Assembly (NCBI RefSeq): GCF_943733665.1
Contig: NZ_OX030782.1
Location: 124,001 to 188,000, forward strand
Reading direction: 5' to 3'
From: Aquimarina sp. Aq107
GTDB lineage: Bacteria > Bacteroidota > Bacteroidia > Flavobacteriales > Flavobacteriaceae
Length of the DNA stretch: 64,000 bases
How positions within the stretch are numbered: the first letter of the stretch is position 1; the number at the start of each line of letters is the position of its first letter. The translations under genes were made by a program, and so were the position numbers. Shown here one piece after another: positions 45,743 to 54,581 of the stretch. Below the pieces are notes generated by a model. That model searched no databases and had not been told where the DNA came from. It worked only from the letters and a program-made list of their open reading frames with translations.

Positions 45743-46945
45743 ATGGTGGTAGGAGTTATAGGATCCGGAACAATGGGTAGTGGGATAGCGCAAGTTGCCG
45801 CAACAGCCGGATGCAAAGTAAAAGTGTTTGATACAAAACAAGAAGCACTTGATAAAAGTCAAAAAGCTTTGGAAAAAATTCTTTCTCGTTTAATTGAAAA
45901 AGGAAGGATTGATAAAGAAGAAAAGGATCAAATTCAAACAAATATTACATATGTAAACGAGCTAAAAGAGTTGAGTGATGCCAATCTAACTATAGAGGCA
46001 ATCATCGAAGATTTATCAATTAAGCAACGTGTGTTTTCTGAATTAGAAACCTATGTTTCTGATGATACTATTATAGCATCAAATACATCTTCATTATCTA
46101 TAGCTTCCATAGCTTCTTCGTTAAAAAGACCTGAACGTTGTATCGGAATTCATTTCTTTAATCCTGCACCATTAATGAAATTAGTAGAGGTGATACCGGC
46201 TGTACAAACGTCGGATGCCGTAATAAATGAAGTGACTGATACTATTCGGGATTGGAAAAAAGTAGTAGCCATTGCTAAGGATACTCCTGGTTTTATTGTG
46301 AATCGTGTAGCGAGACCTTTTTATGGAGAATCACTTCGTATTTATGAAGAAGGACTGGCAGACCTAGCAACCATAGATAGTAGCTTAAAGGAATTGGGAG
46401 GTTTTAGAATGGGACCTTTTGAATTGATGGATTTTATAGGGAATGATGTTAATTATACGGTAACTGAAACCGTATTCAAAGCATTTTACTACGACCCTAG
46501 ATACAAACCATCCTTTACTCAAAAAAGACTGTCAGAAGCAGGATACCTTGGAAGAAAATCTGGTAAAGGATACTATAATTATGATGAACAAGGAAAAATA
46601 GCATCTCAGAATATTGGTAGTTCAGTTACTCCCAATGGAGCTGAAAAGTTATCCAAAGAAGAACTCTCACAGTATATATTTAATCGTGTATTAGTGATGT
46701 TGATTAATGAAGCTGCAGATGCGCTATTTTGGAATATCGCTTCTCCAGAAGATATTGATAATGCAATGACTAAAGGTGTTAACTACCCTAAGGGTTTACT
46801 TGCTTGGGCCGATAAAAAAGGAATTGACTGGTGTGTAAACAAACTTGATAAATTATATGATGAATACCGAGAAGATAGGTATCGATGTAGCCCATTATTA
46901 AGAAGAATGGATAGAGAGAATAGAACATTTTTTCCAATTAATTGA
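45743..46945 (+). CDS. paaH: 3-Hydroxyadipyl-CoA dehydrogenase
   Basis: 400 aa. Rossmann start GVIGSGTMGSGIAQVAATAG, then the 3HCDH motifs IASNTSSLSI, GIHFFNPAPLMKLVEVI, DTPGFIVNRV. It oxidises 3-hydroxyadipyl-CoA to 3-oxoadipyl-CoA with NAD. The single-domain pair layout ends FFPIN. It is shorter than E. coli PaaH (475 aa), as in other Bacteroidetes. Confidence 0.94.
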   Translation: MVVGVIGSGTMGSGIAQVAATAGCKVKVFDTKQEALDKSQKALEKILSRLIEKGRIDKEEKDQIQTNITYVNELKELSDANLTIEAIIEDLSIKQRVFSELETYVSDDTIIASNTSSLSIASIASSLKRPERCIGIHFFNPAPLMKLVEVIPAVQTSDAVINEVTDTIRDWKKVVAIAKDTPGFIVNRVARPFYGESLRIYEEGLADLATIDSSLKELGGFRMGPFELMDFIGNDVNYTVTETVFKAFYYDPRYKPSFTQKRLSEAGYLGRKSGKGYYNYDEQGKIASQNIGSSVTPNGAEKLSKEELSQYIFNRVLVMLINEAADALFWNIASPEDIDNAMTKGVNYPKGLLAWADKKGIDWCVNKLDKLYDEYREDRYRCSPLLRRMDRENRTFFPIN

Positions 46946-46965
46946 TTAGAAAAAGATCTAAGATT

Positions 46966-47373
46966 ATGATTGACTCTCAAAAAATACCTCAAAAAATGCT
47001 AGACCAAGACCCTTTTAGTCAATGGTTAGGGATAGAAGTTATACAAGTAGAAGTAGGAAGATGTAAAGTGGGAATGACGGTACGAAAAGAGATGCTTAAT
47101 AGTATGGGTAAAGCTCATGGAGGGATATCATATAGTTTGGCAGATACAGCGTTTGGTTTTTCTGCAAATACCCATGGTAAGTATGCAGTTTCTATAGAAA
47201 CATCGATCAATCATATTGAAGCTTTAGAAGAAGGAGATTATCTTACTGCCGAGGCAGTCACCGATATAGCAAAGACTAAAATAGGGTTTAATATTGTTGA
47301 GGTTAAAAGAGGTGATCAAATAGTAGCACTATTCAAAGGAGTAGTATACAGAACCAATAAAGATTGGCAATAA
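46966..47373 (+). CDS. paaI: Hydroxyphenylacetyl-CoA thioesterase (hotdog fold)
   Basis: 135 aa from ATG 46966; a TTG at 46942 overlapping paaH is less likely. GIEVIQVEVGRCKVGMTV, NSMGKAHGGISYSLADTAFG (hotdog catalytic Asp/His region). PaaI hydrolyses stalled hydroxylated or unmodified CoA esters, freeing CoA. Confidence 0.93.
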   Translation: MIDSQKIPQKMLDQDPFSQWLGIEVIQVEVGRCKVGMTVRKEMLNSMGKAHGGISYSLADTAFGFSANTHGKYAVSIETSINHIEALEEGDYLTAEAVTDIAKTKIGFNIVEVKRGDQIVALFKGVVYRTNKDWQ

Positions 47374-47396
47374 TTAATCAACTAATACACAAACCA

Positions 47397-47945
47397 ATGA
47401 GAATTTTTTTAGTATCCATTTTATGTTTGTCAATTTTTTCTTGTGGAAAAGAGACGAAATCAAAAAAAGAAACTTTAGAAGGGACAGAGCCAATTGTTAC
47501 AGAAACTAAAGAAGAAATATCCGAGGATGTTCAAAATGCTATGGGCGATCTTTTTAACGATCAAGTAATAATGGAAGTAGATGAAACCGTTTTTGTTATC
47601 GATAATGGCACTAATCGGGCGAACGAGGATATGTCTGCAGGAATTATGAAAATGGTAGCTCCCCAATCTTATGATGCCTTTAAAACAAAGATGATGCAAG
47701 AACCAGAAGAACAAAATGGAGTTACTTCATTAGGAATTAAAGAAGTTGAGTTGGAAGGTAAAAAAGTACTTGTTCAGAAGTCAATGACTTTAGACGAGAC
47801 AGGTGATAAAATGATTATGATGATGTATGCAATGCCTGCAGGAGAAAAAACAATTATGATATCTTCCTATTTTATGGAAAAGGAAGAATCTAAATACTTA
47901 CCACTAATTGAAAAATCAGTGGCAACAGCAAAATTGAAAGAATAA
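47397..47945 (+). CDS. Lipoprotein of unknown function in the paa operon
   Basis: 182 aa from ATG 47397 (MRIFLVSILCLSIFSCG; lipobox IFSC with Cys at 16). The mature part is acidic, with EEISEDVQNAMGDLFNDQVI and a beta-rich end (KTIMISSYFMEKEESKYLPLIEKSVATAKLKE) reminiscent of envelope stress or user-of-unknown-function lipoproteins. It is placed in the same strand between paaI (24 bp) and paaJ (42 bp), so it is probably transcribed with them. I know of no such member of the classical pathway. Confidence 0.75.
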   Translation: MRIFLVSILCLSIFSCGKETKSKKETLEGTEPIVTETKEEISEDVQNAMGDLFNDQVIMEVDETVFVIDNGTNRANEDMSAGIMKMVAPQSYDAFKTKMMQEPEEQNGVTSLGIKEVELEGKKVLVQKSMTLDETGDKMIMMMYAMPAGEKTIMISSYFMEKEESKYLPLIEKSVATAKLKE

Positions 47946-47987
47946 AATAGTGATTAAAGTACTATAACCAGATACGCACATATCAGC

Positions 47988-49199
47988 ATGAAAGAAGCAT
48001 ATATAATAGATGGAGTTAGAACTCCTATTGGAAATTATAAAGGAACATTATCTGCGGTAAGAACAGATGATTTAGGAGCTTTAGTTATTAAAGAATTAGT
48101 AAAAAAGAATCCAAATATTCCTAAGGAAGATTATGATGATGTGATTATGGGATGTGCTAATCAAGCAGGAGAAGATAATAGAAATGTAGCTAGAATGTGT
48201 TCTTTGTTAGCTGGACTTCCTTTTACAGTTCCAGGAGAAACAGTAAATCGTCTTTGTAGTTCTGGACTTTCGGCAATCATACACGCAAACAGAGCTATAA
48301 AAGCTGATGATGGAGATATCTTTATTTCTGGAGGAGTTGAGAATATGACACGTGGTCCATACGTCATTGCAAAACCATCTTCGGCATTTGGTAATGATTC
48401 TAAAATGTATGATTCAAGTTTTGGATGGAGGTTTGTAAACCAAAAGATGCACGAGCTATATGGTACGGATGGAATGGGAAATACAGCGGAGAACTTGGTA
48501 GAGAAGTATAATATTTCTAGAGAGGATCAGGATGCTTTTGCGTACTGGAGTCAAATGAAAGCTACCAAAGCGCAAGAATCTGGGAGATTAGCAAAAGAAA
48601 TTACTACTGTAGAGATTCCGCAACGAAAAAAAGATCCTATTAAGTTTGTTAATGATGAGTTTGTAAAACCAACTACTAGTAAAGAAGTTTTAGCAAAGCT
48701 ACGTCCTGCTTTTAAGAAAGATGGGAGTGTAACCGCAGGAAATTCTTCAGGATTAAATGATGGAGCAGCTGCTACAATTATTGCTTCTTCAGATGCAGTC
48801 AAAAAATACAACCTTACACCCATTGCACGAATTGTTAGTTCTGCAGTGGTTGGAGTAGAGCCCAGAATTATGGGAATTGGTCCGGTTCAGGCATCTAACA
48901 AGGCATTAGAAAAAGCAGGTATCACTATGGATGATATTGATATCATAGAATTAAATGAAGCTTTTGCTTCTCAAGCATTGGCTTGTATAAGAGAATGGGG
49001 ATTAAAAGATGATGACCCTAGAATCAACCCTAATGGAGGCTCTATAGCAATTGGACATCCACTTGGAGTTACAGGAACTAGAATCACATATTCAGCTGCT
49101 TTAGAGTTACAAGAGCAAAATAAACGATATGCACTAATCACTATGTGTGTAGGTGTAGGACAAGGATATGCTTGTGTAATAGAAAACACGAATCTATAA
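47988..49199 (+). CDS. paaJ: 3-Oxoadipyl-CoA thiolase
   Basis: 403 aa. Nucleophilic C90 in NRLCSSGLSAI, NGGSIAIGHPLGVTGTR (His), and MCVGVGQGYA (second Cys). It closes the pathway by releasing succinyl-CoA and acetyl-CoA. It is 3 bp from paaZ. Confidence 0.95.
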   Translation: MKEAYIIDGVRTPIGNYKGTLSAVRTDDLGALVIKELVKKNPNIPKEDYDDVIMGCANQAGEDNRNVARMCSLLAGLPFTVPGETVNRLCSSGLSAIIHANRAIKADDGDIFISGGVENMTRGPYVIAKPSSAFGNDSKMYDSSFGWRFVNQKMHELYGTDGMGNTAENLVEKYNISREDQDAFAYWSQMKATKAQESGRLAKEITTVEIPQRKKDPIKFVNDEFVKPTTSKEVLAKLRPAFKKDGSVTAGNSSGLNDGAAATIIASSDAVKKYNLTPIARIVSSAVVGVEPRIMGIGPVQASNKALEKAGITMDDIDIIELNEAFASQALACIREWGLKDDDPRINPNGGSIAIGHPLGVTGTRITYSAALELQEQNKRYALITMCVGVGQGYACVIENTNL

Positions 49200-49202
49200 T
49201 TT

Positions 49203-51698
49203 ATGAAAACACTAGAAAGCTATATAACTGGAAAATGGGCAACAGGTTCAGGTGATGGTATTGTGATGAACGATGCAGTTACTGGAGAAATAATTGGTGC
49301 ATCCACAACAGATGGTCTAGATATTCCAGAAGTTTTACATTACGGTAGAACCAAAGGAGGAGAAGTACTTAGAAAAATGACTTTTCAGGAGCGTGGAAAT
49401 ATGCTAAAGTCATTAGCTTTATATCTTACTAAAAGAAAAGAGCAATTTTATGAGCTTAGTTATAGAACAGGAGCAACTAGAGTTGATAGTTGGATTGATA
49501 TCGAAGGTGGTTTTGGTAATCTTTTTGCAAATGCATCTTTACGTAAATTATTTCCGAATCAATCTTATCATGTAGAAGGAGATCCTATTGATTTATCGAG
49601 AGGAGGAAGGTTTATGGCGCATCATATCCTAGTACCAAAACGTGGAGTAGCGGTTCACATCAATGCTTTTAATTTTCCAATTTGGGGGATGTTAGAAAAA
49701 TGTGCGGTTAATTGGATGGCTGGAATGCCGGCAGTAGTTCTACCAGCTCCGCAAACTGCTTACCTTACGGAAGCAGTGGTACGAGTAATTGTAGATTCAG
49801 GAATTTTACCAGAAGGAGCATTACAGCTTTTAAGCGGAATGACTAAAAATATCTTAGATACTGTTGGATCACAAGATGTGGTAACATTTACAGGTTCGGC
49901 ACATACTGGAAGAGTTTTAAAAGCACACCCAAGGTTGATAGAAGAATCTGTACCGTTTACTATGGAAGCAGATTCGCTAAACGCTTGTGTGCTTGGAGAA
50001 GATGCAGTACCAGGAACACCAGAATTTGATTTGTTTGTAAAAGAAGTTAGAAAAGAAATGACCGTTAAGACAGGTCAGAAATGTACTGCTATTCGTAGAA
50101 TCATAGTTCCTTCAAAATTAGTCGAAGATGTTCAGATTGCTTTAGGTAAACAATTAGATAAGGTAACTATTGGGGACCCTAGATTGAAAGAAGTGAGAAT
50201 GGGGGCTTTGGCAAGTAAAAAACAAGTCGAAAGCTTTAAAAATAATGTTGCAGAAATAGCTAAAACAGCTCAAATAGTTTATGGAAATTTAGATACAATA
50301 GAAACTGTTGGTGCTGATGCACAAAAAGGAGCTTTTGTAAGTCCAATTCTGATGAGACAAGATAACCCGTTTCAGCATAAAGGTGTTCATGAGATAGAAG
50401 CTTTTGGACCTGTTTCTACAATTATGCCTTATGATACACTTGATGATGCTATAACATTATCTCAGATGGGTAAAGGATCTTTAGTATCCTCTATATTTAC
50501 TTATGATGATCAGATTGCGAAAGAATACGTAGTAGGAGCAGCTTCTCATCACGGACGTATTTTGATTGGTAATAGAGAAAATGCTAAACAAAGTACAGGG
50601 CACGGTTCTCCGCTACCAATGCTTACTCACGGAGGTCCAGGAAGAGCAGGAGGAGGAGAAGAAATGGGCGGAATGCGCGGAATCAAGCATTACATGCAAC
50701 GTTGTGCAATACAAGGAACACCAACAACTTTAACAGAGGTTACTGGAATTTATCAAGCAAATTCTAAATATAAAGAGTCGGATAAACATCCGTTTGCATA
50801 TCATTGGGAAGATATCGAACCAGGAATGTCTCTTAAAACTCATAAAAGAACAATTACAGATACAGATATTATCAATTTTGGTAATCTTACTTGGGATCAT
50901 TTTTACGCACATACGGATATAACTTCTCTTGATGGAAGTATTTTCGAAAAAAGAACTGCGCACGGATATTTCATTCTTGCTGCAGCAGCTGGATTGTTTG
51001 TATATCCAAATAAAGGACCGGTTGCCGCAAATTATGGGTTGGAGGAATGTAGATTCTTGCATCCGATTTATCATAATGATACCGTTTACGTAAGATTAAC
51101 TTGTAAACAAAAAATTGACCGTGATCATCGTGGAAAAGAACTACCAAGTGGTATCGTAAAGTGGTTTGTAGAAGTATTTGATCAAGAAGATGAGTTGACT
51201 GCTATCGCAACGATTTTAACGATGGTACAAAAAAAATCACCATTTGTACAAGTAAATCGAGCAAATATTGAGGGATATTTAGCAAGGCTAAAAGAGGATA
51301 CCAAAGCTACATGGGGATTGATGACCGCTCAGCATATGATAGAACATATAGAGAAAACCATTAGAATTGGTGCCGGAGAGATTCAAGATTTTGAAATAGC
51401 TACACCAGAGCAGTATTTAGAAAAAGTACAAGAAATGGTGTATAACCATAAACCAATGCCTAAAGGTCATAAACATCCTTTAATGAAAGAAGAGTCGTTG
51501 GAAGCGTTAGTTCACGAAGATCTAATAACTGCTAAAAAGAAGTTGTTGGAAGCAATGGATGAATTTGAAATCTATTTTAAAGAAAATCCTGACGCAATTA
51601 CGAAAAATGCCGTATTTGGTGAGATGAACAAGTTTGAATGGGATTTGTTAAATGTAAAACATTTGAATCATCATTTTAAACAGTTTGGATTATTGTAA
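49203..51698 (+). CDS. paaZ: Bifunctional oxepin-CoA hydrolase/aldehyde dehydrogenase with extra C-terminal DUF1569-like domain
   Basis: 831 aa. Residues 1-515 or so are the aldehyde dehydrogenase (VAVHINAFNFPIWGMLEKC, TFTGSAHTGR, TMEADSLNACVLG, GQKCTAIRR with the catalytic Cys). Residues 525-676 are the MaoC-type hydratase (DHFYAHTD, TAHGYFILAAAAG). These cover the 681 aa of E. coli PaaZ. Another 155 residues follow: ATWGLMTAQHMIEHI, then FGEMNKFEWDLLNVKHLNHHFKQFG, which match the DUF1569/DinB-like four-helix pattern with a His-rich end. The fusion is in frame with no stop or shift. The added role is unknown. Confidence 0.92.
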   Translation: MKTLESYITGKWATGSGDGIVMNDAVTGEIIGASTTDGLDIPEVLHYGRTKGGEVLRKMTFQERGNMLKSLALYLTKRKEQFYELSYRTGATRVDSWIDIEGGFGNLFANASLRKLFPNQSYHVEGDPIDLSRGGRFMAHHILVPKRGVAVHINAFNFPIWGMLEKCAVNWMAGMPAVVLPAPQTAYLTEAVVRVIVDSGILPEGALQLLSGMTKNILDTVGSQDVVTFTGSAHTGRVLKAHPRLIEESVPFTMEADSLNACVLGEDAVPGTPEFDLFVKEVRKEMTVKTGQKCTAIRRIIVPSKLVEDVQIALGKQLDKVTIGDPRLKEVRMGALASKKQVESFKNNVAEIAKTAQIVYGNLDTIETVGADAQKGAFVSPILMRQDNPFQHKGVHEIEAFGPVSTIMPYDTLDDAITLSQMGKGSLVSSIFTYDDQIAKEYVVGAASHHGRILIGNRENAKQSTGHGSPLPMLTHGGPGRAGGGEEMGGMRGIKHYMQRCAIQGTPTTLTEVTGIYQANSKYKESDKHPFAYHWEDIEPGMSLKTHKRTITDTDIINFGNLTWDHFYAHTDITSLDGSIFEKRTAHGYFILAAAAGLFVYPNKGPVAANYGLEECRFLHPIYHNDTVYVRLTCKQKIDRDHRGKELPSGIVKWFVEVFDQEDELTAIATILTMVQKKSPFVQVNRANIEGYLARLKEDTKATWGLMTAQHMIEHIEKTIRIGAGEIQDFEIATPEQYLEKVQEMVYNHKPMPKGHKHPLMKEESLEALVHEDLITAKKKLLEAMDEFEIYFKENPDAITKNAVFGEMNKFEWDLLNVKHLNHHFKQFGLL

Positions 51699-51716
51699 AA
51701 CATTTAAGAATAAACA

Positions 51717-52469
51717 TTGACACAACCATACGTAAATATAACAACAGAAAATGGAGTAGGAACCATAGAGTTTTTTCATCCAGCACATAATTCTTTACCT
51801 GGTGATATTTTAGCCAAATTAGCTAAAACTATAACAGAAGCAGGAGATAATGATGATATTAAAGTAATTGTCTTGAAAAGTGGAGGAAATAGAACATTTT
51901 GTGCAGGTGCAAGTTTTAAGGAGTTAATAAATATTAACGATGCAAAAACTGGTAAGATATTTTTCTCTGGTTTTGCAAATGTAATTAATGCAATGCGTAC
52001 CTGTCCAAAATTTATTATTGGACGCGTACAAGGTAAAACTGTAGGAGGTGGAGTTGGAGTGGCGTCTGCAACAGATTATTGTATGGCTACAAAATTTGCC
52101 GCTATTAAATTAAGTGAATTGAATGTGGGAATAGGTCCTTTTGTTGTGGGACCCGCGGTGGAACGTAAAATAGGATTGTCAGCAATGACGCAAATAGCCA
52201 TTGATGCTAATTTTTTTTATGATGCAGAATGGGCAAGAGACAAAGGGTTATTTACTAAAGTTTTTGAAGATACAGAGGCATTGGATATTGCGGTAAAAGA
52301 ATTTGCCGAACATTTATGTACCTATAATCCCGAGGCGATGAAAGATATGAAAAAGGCATTTTGGGAAGGAACAGAACATTGGGATACATTGTTAGCAGAG
52401 AGAGCAATCATCAGTGGTAGATTAGTGTTAAGCGATTTTACCAAAGAAACGCTTAAAAGATTTAAATAA
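51717..52469 (+). CDS. paaF: Enoyl-CoA hydratase of the phenylacetate pathway
   Basis: 250 aa. The start must be the TTG at 51717, since a TAA lies in frame at 51711 and the conserved strand YVNITTENGVGTIEFFHP begins right after. NRTFCAGASFKEL, GKTVGGGVGVASATDYCMAT and LNVGIGPFVVGP fit crotonases; the usual glutamate pair looks weakened (ELNVGIGP). By position it is PaaF (2,3-dehydroadipyl-CoA hydratase); PaaF/PaaG-like roles may be shared. Confidence 0.85.
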   Translation: MTQPYVNITTENGVGTIEFFHPAHNSLPGDILAKLAKTITEAGDNDDIKVIVLKSGGNRTFCAGASFKELININDAKTGKIFFSGFANVINAMRTCPKFIIGRVQGKTVGGGVGVASATDYCMATKFAAIKLSELNVGIGPFVVGPAVERKIGLSAMTQIAIDANFFYDAEWARDKGLFTKVFEDTEALDIAVKEFAEHLCTYNPEAMKDMKKAFWEGTEHWDTLLAERAIISGRLVLSDFTKETLKRFK

Positions 52470-52515
52470 AACGCTTTGTTATTTCAGCTCAGGCTGGAAT
52501 CCATATAATATAATA

Positions 52516-53115
52516 ATGATTTATAGTTTTAAAGGATACATACCAGTAGTGCACGAAAGTAGTTTTGTACACCCGTTAGCAGCGGTAACAGGTAATGTTA
52601 TTATAGGTAAAAATTGTTATATCGGTCCTGGAGCTGCTATCAGAGGAGATTGGGGCGAGATTATTCTTGAAGATGGAGTAAATGTTCAAGAAAACTGTAC
52701 CGTGCATATGTTTCCTGGGAAATCTATAGTGTTAAAAGAAAGTGCACATGTAGGTCATGGAGCTGTTATTCACGGAGCTAATTTGGGTCGTAATTGTCTT
52801 ATAGGAATGAATACAGTTATTATGGATGATGCAGAAATTGGAGATGAGTGTATTATTGGTGCTATGTCTTTTGTAAAAGCAAACACCGTTTTTCCTAAAC
52901 GAAGTTTAGTAGTGGGAAATCCAGCAAAAGTAATAAAAGCTGTGAGTGATGAGATGATTGATTGGAAGACTAAAGGAACTAAATTATATCAACAACTACC
53001 TCAAGATTGTTTCGAATCATTACAAGAAGTAAAACCATTAAGAGAAGTTCCAAAAAATCGCCCAACACAAGAAGAGTTTTATAGAACTTTACAAGAATTT
53101 AAAGATAAAAAGTGA
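52516..53115 (+). CDS. paaY: PaaY-type gamma-carbonic anhydrase-like thioesterase
   Basis: 199 aa, left-handed beta-helix of hexapeptide repeats (VIIGKNCYIGPGAAIRGDWG, VIHGANLGRNCLIGMNTVIMDDAEIG), ending in GNPAKVIK and a helical tail. His ligands in HMFPGKS, HVGHGAVIHG. In other bacteria PaaY is a thioesterase that clears dead-end CoA esters of this pathway. Last gene of the classical paa set here. Confidence 0.93.
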   Translation: MIYSFKGYIPVVHESSFVHPLAAVTGNVIIGKNCYIGPGAAIRGDWGEIILEDGVNVQENCTVHMFPGKSIVLKESAHVGHGAVIHGANLGRNCLIGMNTVIMDDAEIGDECIIGAMSFVKANTVFPKRSLVVGNPAKVIKAVSDEMIDWKTKGTKLYQQLPQDCFESLQEVKPLREVPKNRPTQEEFYRTLQEFKDKK

Positions 53116-53168
53116 TTCCCAAGGGTTGCGAAATAGTATAGATATCAGAAGAAGAAATAATAATAAAC

Positions 53169-53184
53169 TAACTAACATTAGTTA
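53169..53184 (+). promoter_or_regulatory. Palindrome before the 2-oxoacid dehydrogenase E2 gene, like the paa operator
   Basis: TAACTAACATTAGTTA is an inverted repeat with a 2-bp centre, 6 bp from the E2 start codon. It shares AACTAACA with site 1 of the paa promoter (40656-40663). The same TetR regulator could bind both, linking E2, ilvE and E1 to phenylacetate control. Confidence 0.5.
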
Positions 53185-53190
53185 ACTAAA

Positions 53191-54507
53191 ATGTCAAGAG
53201 TAGAACTAAAAATGCCCAAAATGGGTGAAAGTATATCAGAAGCAACCATTCTTAATTGGTTAAAGAATGTAGGAGATTCTGTAGAAGAAGATGAAACCAT
53301 TCTGGAAGTGGCTACTGATAAAGTAGATTCGGAAGTACCTTCTCCTTGTAATGGTATCATCACAGAATTGCTTTTTCAATCTAATGATGTGGTAGAAGTT
53401 GGTAAAGTAATAGCCGTTATTGATGCTGATGATGATTCTGGATCAAGTGAAAAAAAATCACAATCAGAAGGAAAGGAATTATCTAATAATAATGTAAATG
53501 TAAAACCTCAATCATCAATTAAATCAAAGGTTAAGCCGGATATTAAATCTGATTTTAAAATTCAAAATACAGGAGATAATGATGGTTTCCTTTCTCCTTT
53601 GGTAATTAGTATAGCTCAAAAAGAAAACTTGACAATAGAAGAGGTTCGAAGTATTGCCGGAACTGGCGATGGTGGGAGAATTCGTAAGAGTGATGTTATG
53701 TTGTATATTAAAAACAGAAAATATCCTTTACCAAGTAGACCGCAAACTACTGTACCAAAATCATCCTATAATGCACCTCCAATTTCCTATATAGAAGGAA
53801 AGGATCACATTGTAGAAATGGATCGTATGAGAACTATGATAGCAGATCATATGGTGTATTCTAAACATACTTCACCACATGTAACAAGTTATATAGAAGT
53901 AGATGTTACCAATATGGTGAATTGGCGTAATAAGATGAAACTAGAATTTTTAGAAAAACATGGAGAAAAATTAACGTTTACTCCAATTTTTATAGAAGCA
54001 GTTTCAAAAGCAATCCAAGCATACCCTATGATTAATGTTTCTGTAGACGGAAAGAAGATTATAGTCCATAAAGATATTAATGTAGGTATGGCTACGGCAT
54101 TACCTAGTGGTAATTTAATTGTTCCCGTAGTTAGAAATGCTGATGAAAAGAATTTATTAGGTTTAGCAAAAAATGTAAATCATCTAGCAAAAAGTGCAAG
54201 AAACAATGCATTGAAACCTGATGAAATAGGAGGAAGTACATTTACAATTTCTAATGTGGGAACGTTTGGTAGTCTCATGGGGACACCGATCATCAATCAA
54301 CCAGAAGTTGCTATTCTAGCCTTGGGAATTATTAAGAAACGACCAGAAGTTATTACAACGGATAACGGAGATGAAATTGCAATTAGAAGTATGATGTACC
54401 TATCGTTGTCATTTGATCATCGAGTTGTAGATGGGTTTTTAGGAGGATCTTTTTTAAGAAAGGTTGGTGACGAATTAGAAGCTTTTGATAGTAATAGAGA
54501 AATATAA
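53191..54507 (+). CDS. 2-Oxoacid dehydrogenase E2 (dihydrolipoyl acyltransferase)
   Basis: 438 aa. One lipoyl domain (1-80, lipoyl K44 in EVATDKVDSE), a linker, an E3/E1-binding domain (about 132-170, LSPLVISIAQKENLTIEEVRSI) and the acyltransferase domain with SFDHRVVDG. It resembles branched-chain 2-oxoacid dehydrogenase E2. It lies before an aminotransferase and a fused E1 on the same strand, and E3 is not in the window. It is 75 bp after paaY and has a paa-operator-like site upstream. Confidence 0.92.
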   Translation: MSRVELKMPKMGESISEATILNWLKNVGDSVEEDETILEVATDKVDSEVPSPCNGIITELLFQSNDVVEVGKVIAVIDADDDSGSSEKKSQSEGKELSNNNVNVKPQSSIKSKVKPDIKSDFKIQNTGDNDGFLSPLVISIAQKENLTIEEVRSIAGTGDGGRIRKSDVMLYIKNRKYPLPSRPQTTVPKSSYNAPPISYIEGKDHIVEMDRMRTMIADHMVYSKHTSPHVTSYIEVDVTNMVNWRNKMKLEFLEKHGEKLTFTPIFIEAVSKAIQAYPMINVSVDGKKIIVHKDINVGMATALPSGNLIVPVVRNADEKNLLGLAKNVNHLAKSARNNALKPDEIGGSTFTISNVGTFGSLMGTPIINQPEVAILALGIIKKRPEVITTDNGDEIAIRSMMYLSLSFDHRVVDGFLGGSFLRKVGDELEAFDSNREI

Positions 54508-54581
54508 TAAATGCACTATGGATAGAGTATTCCCAACAATAGTGTTTATCCAATAGTTTGTGTGATTAAAATAAAATAAGA

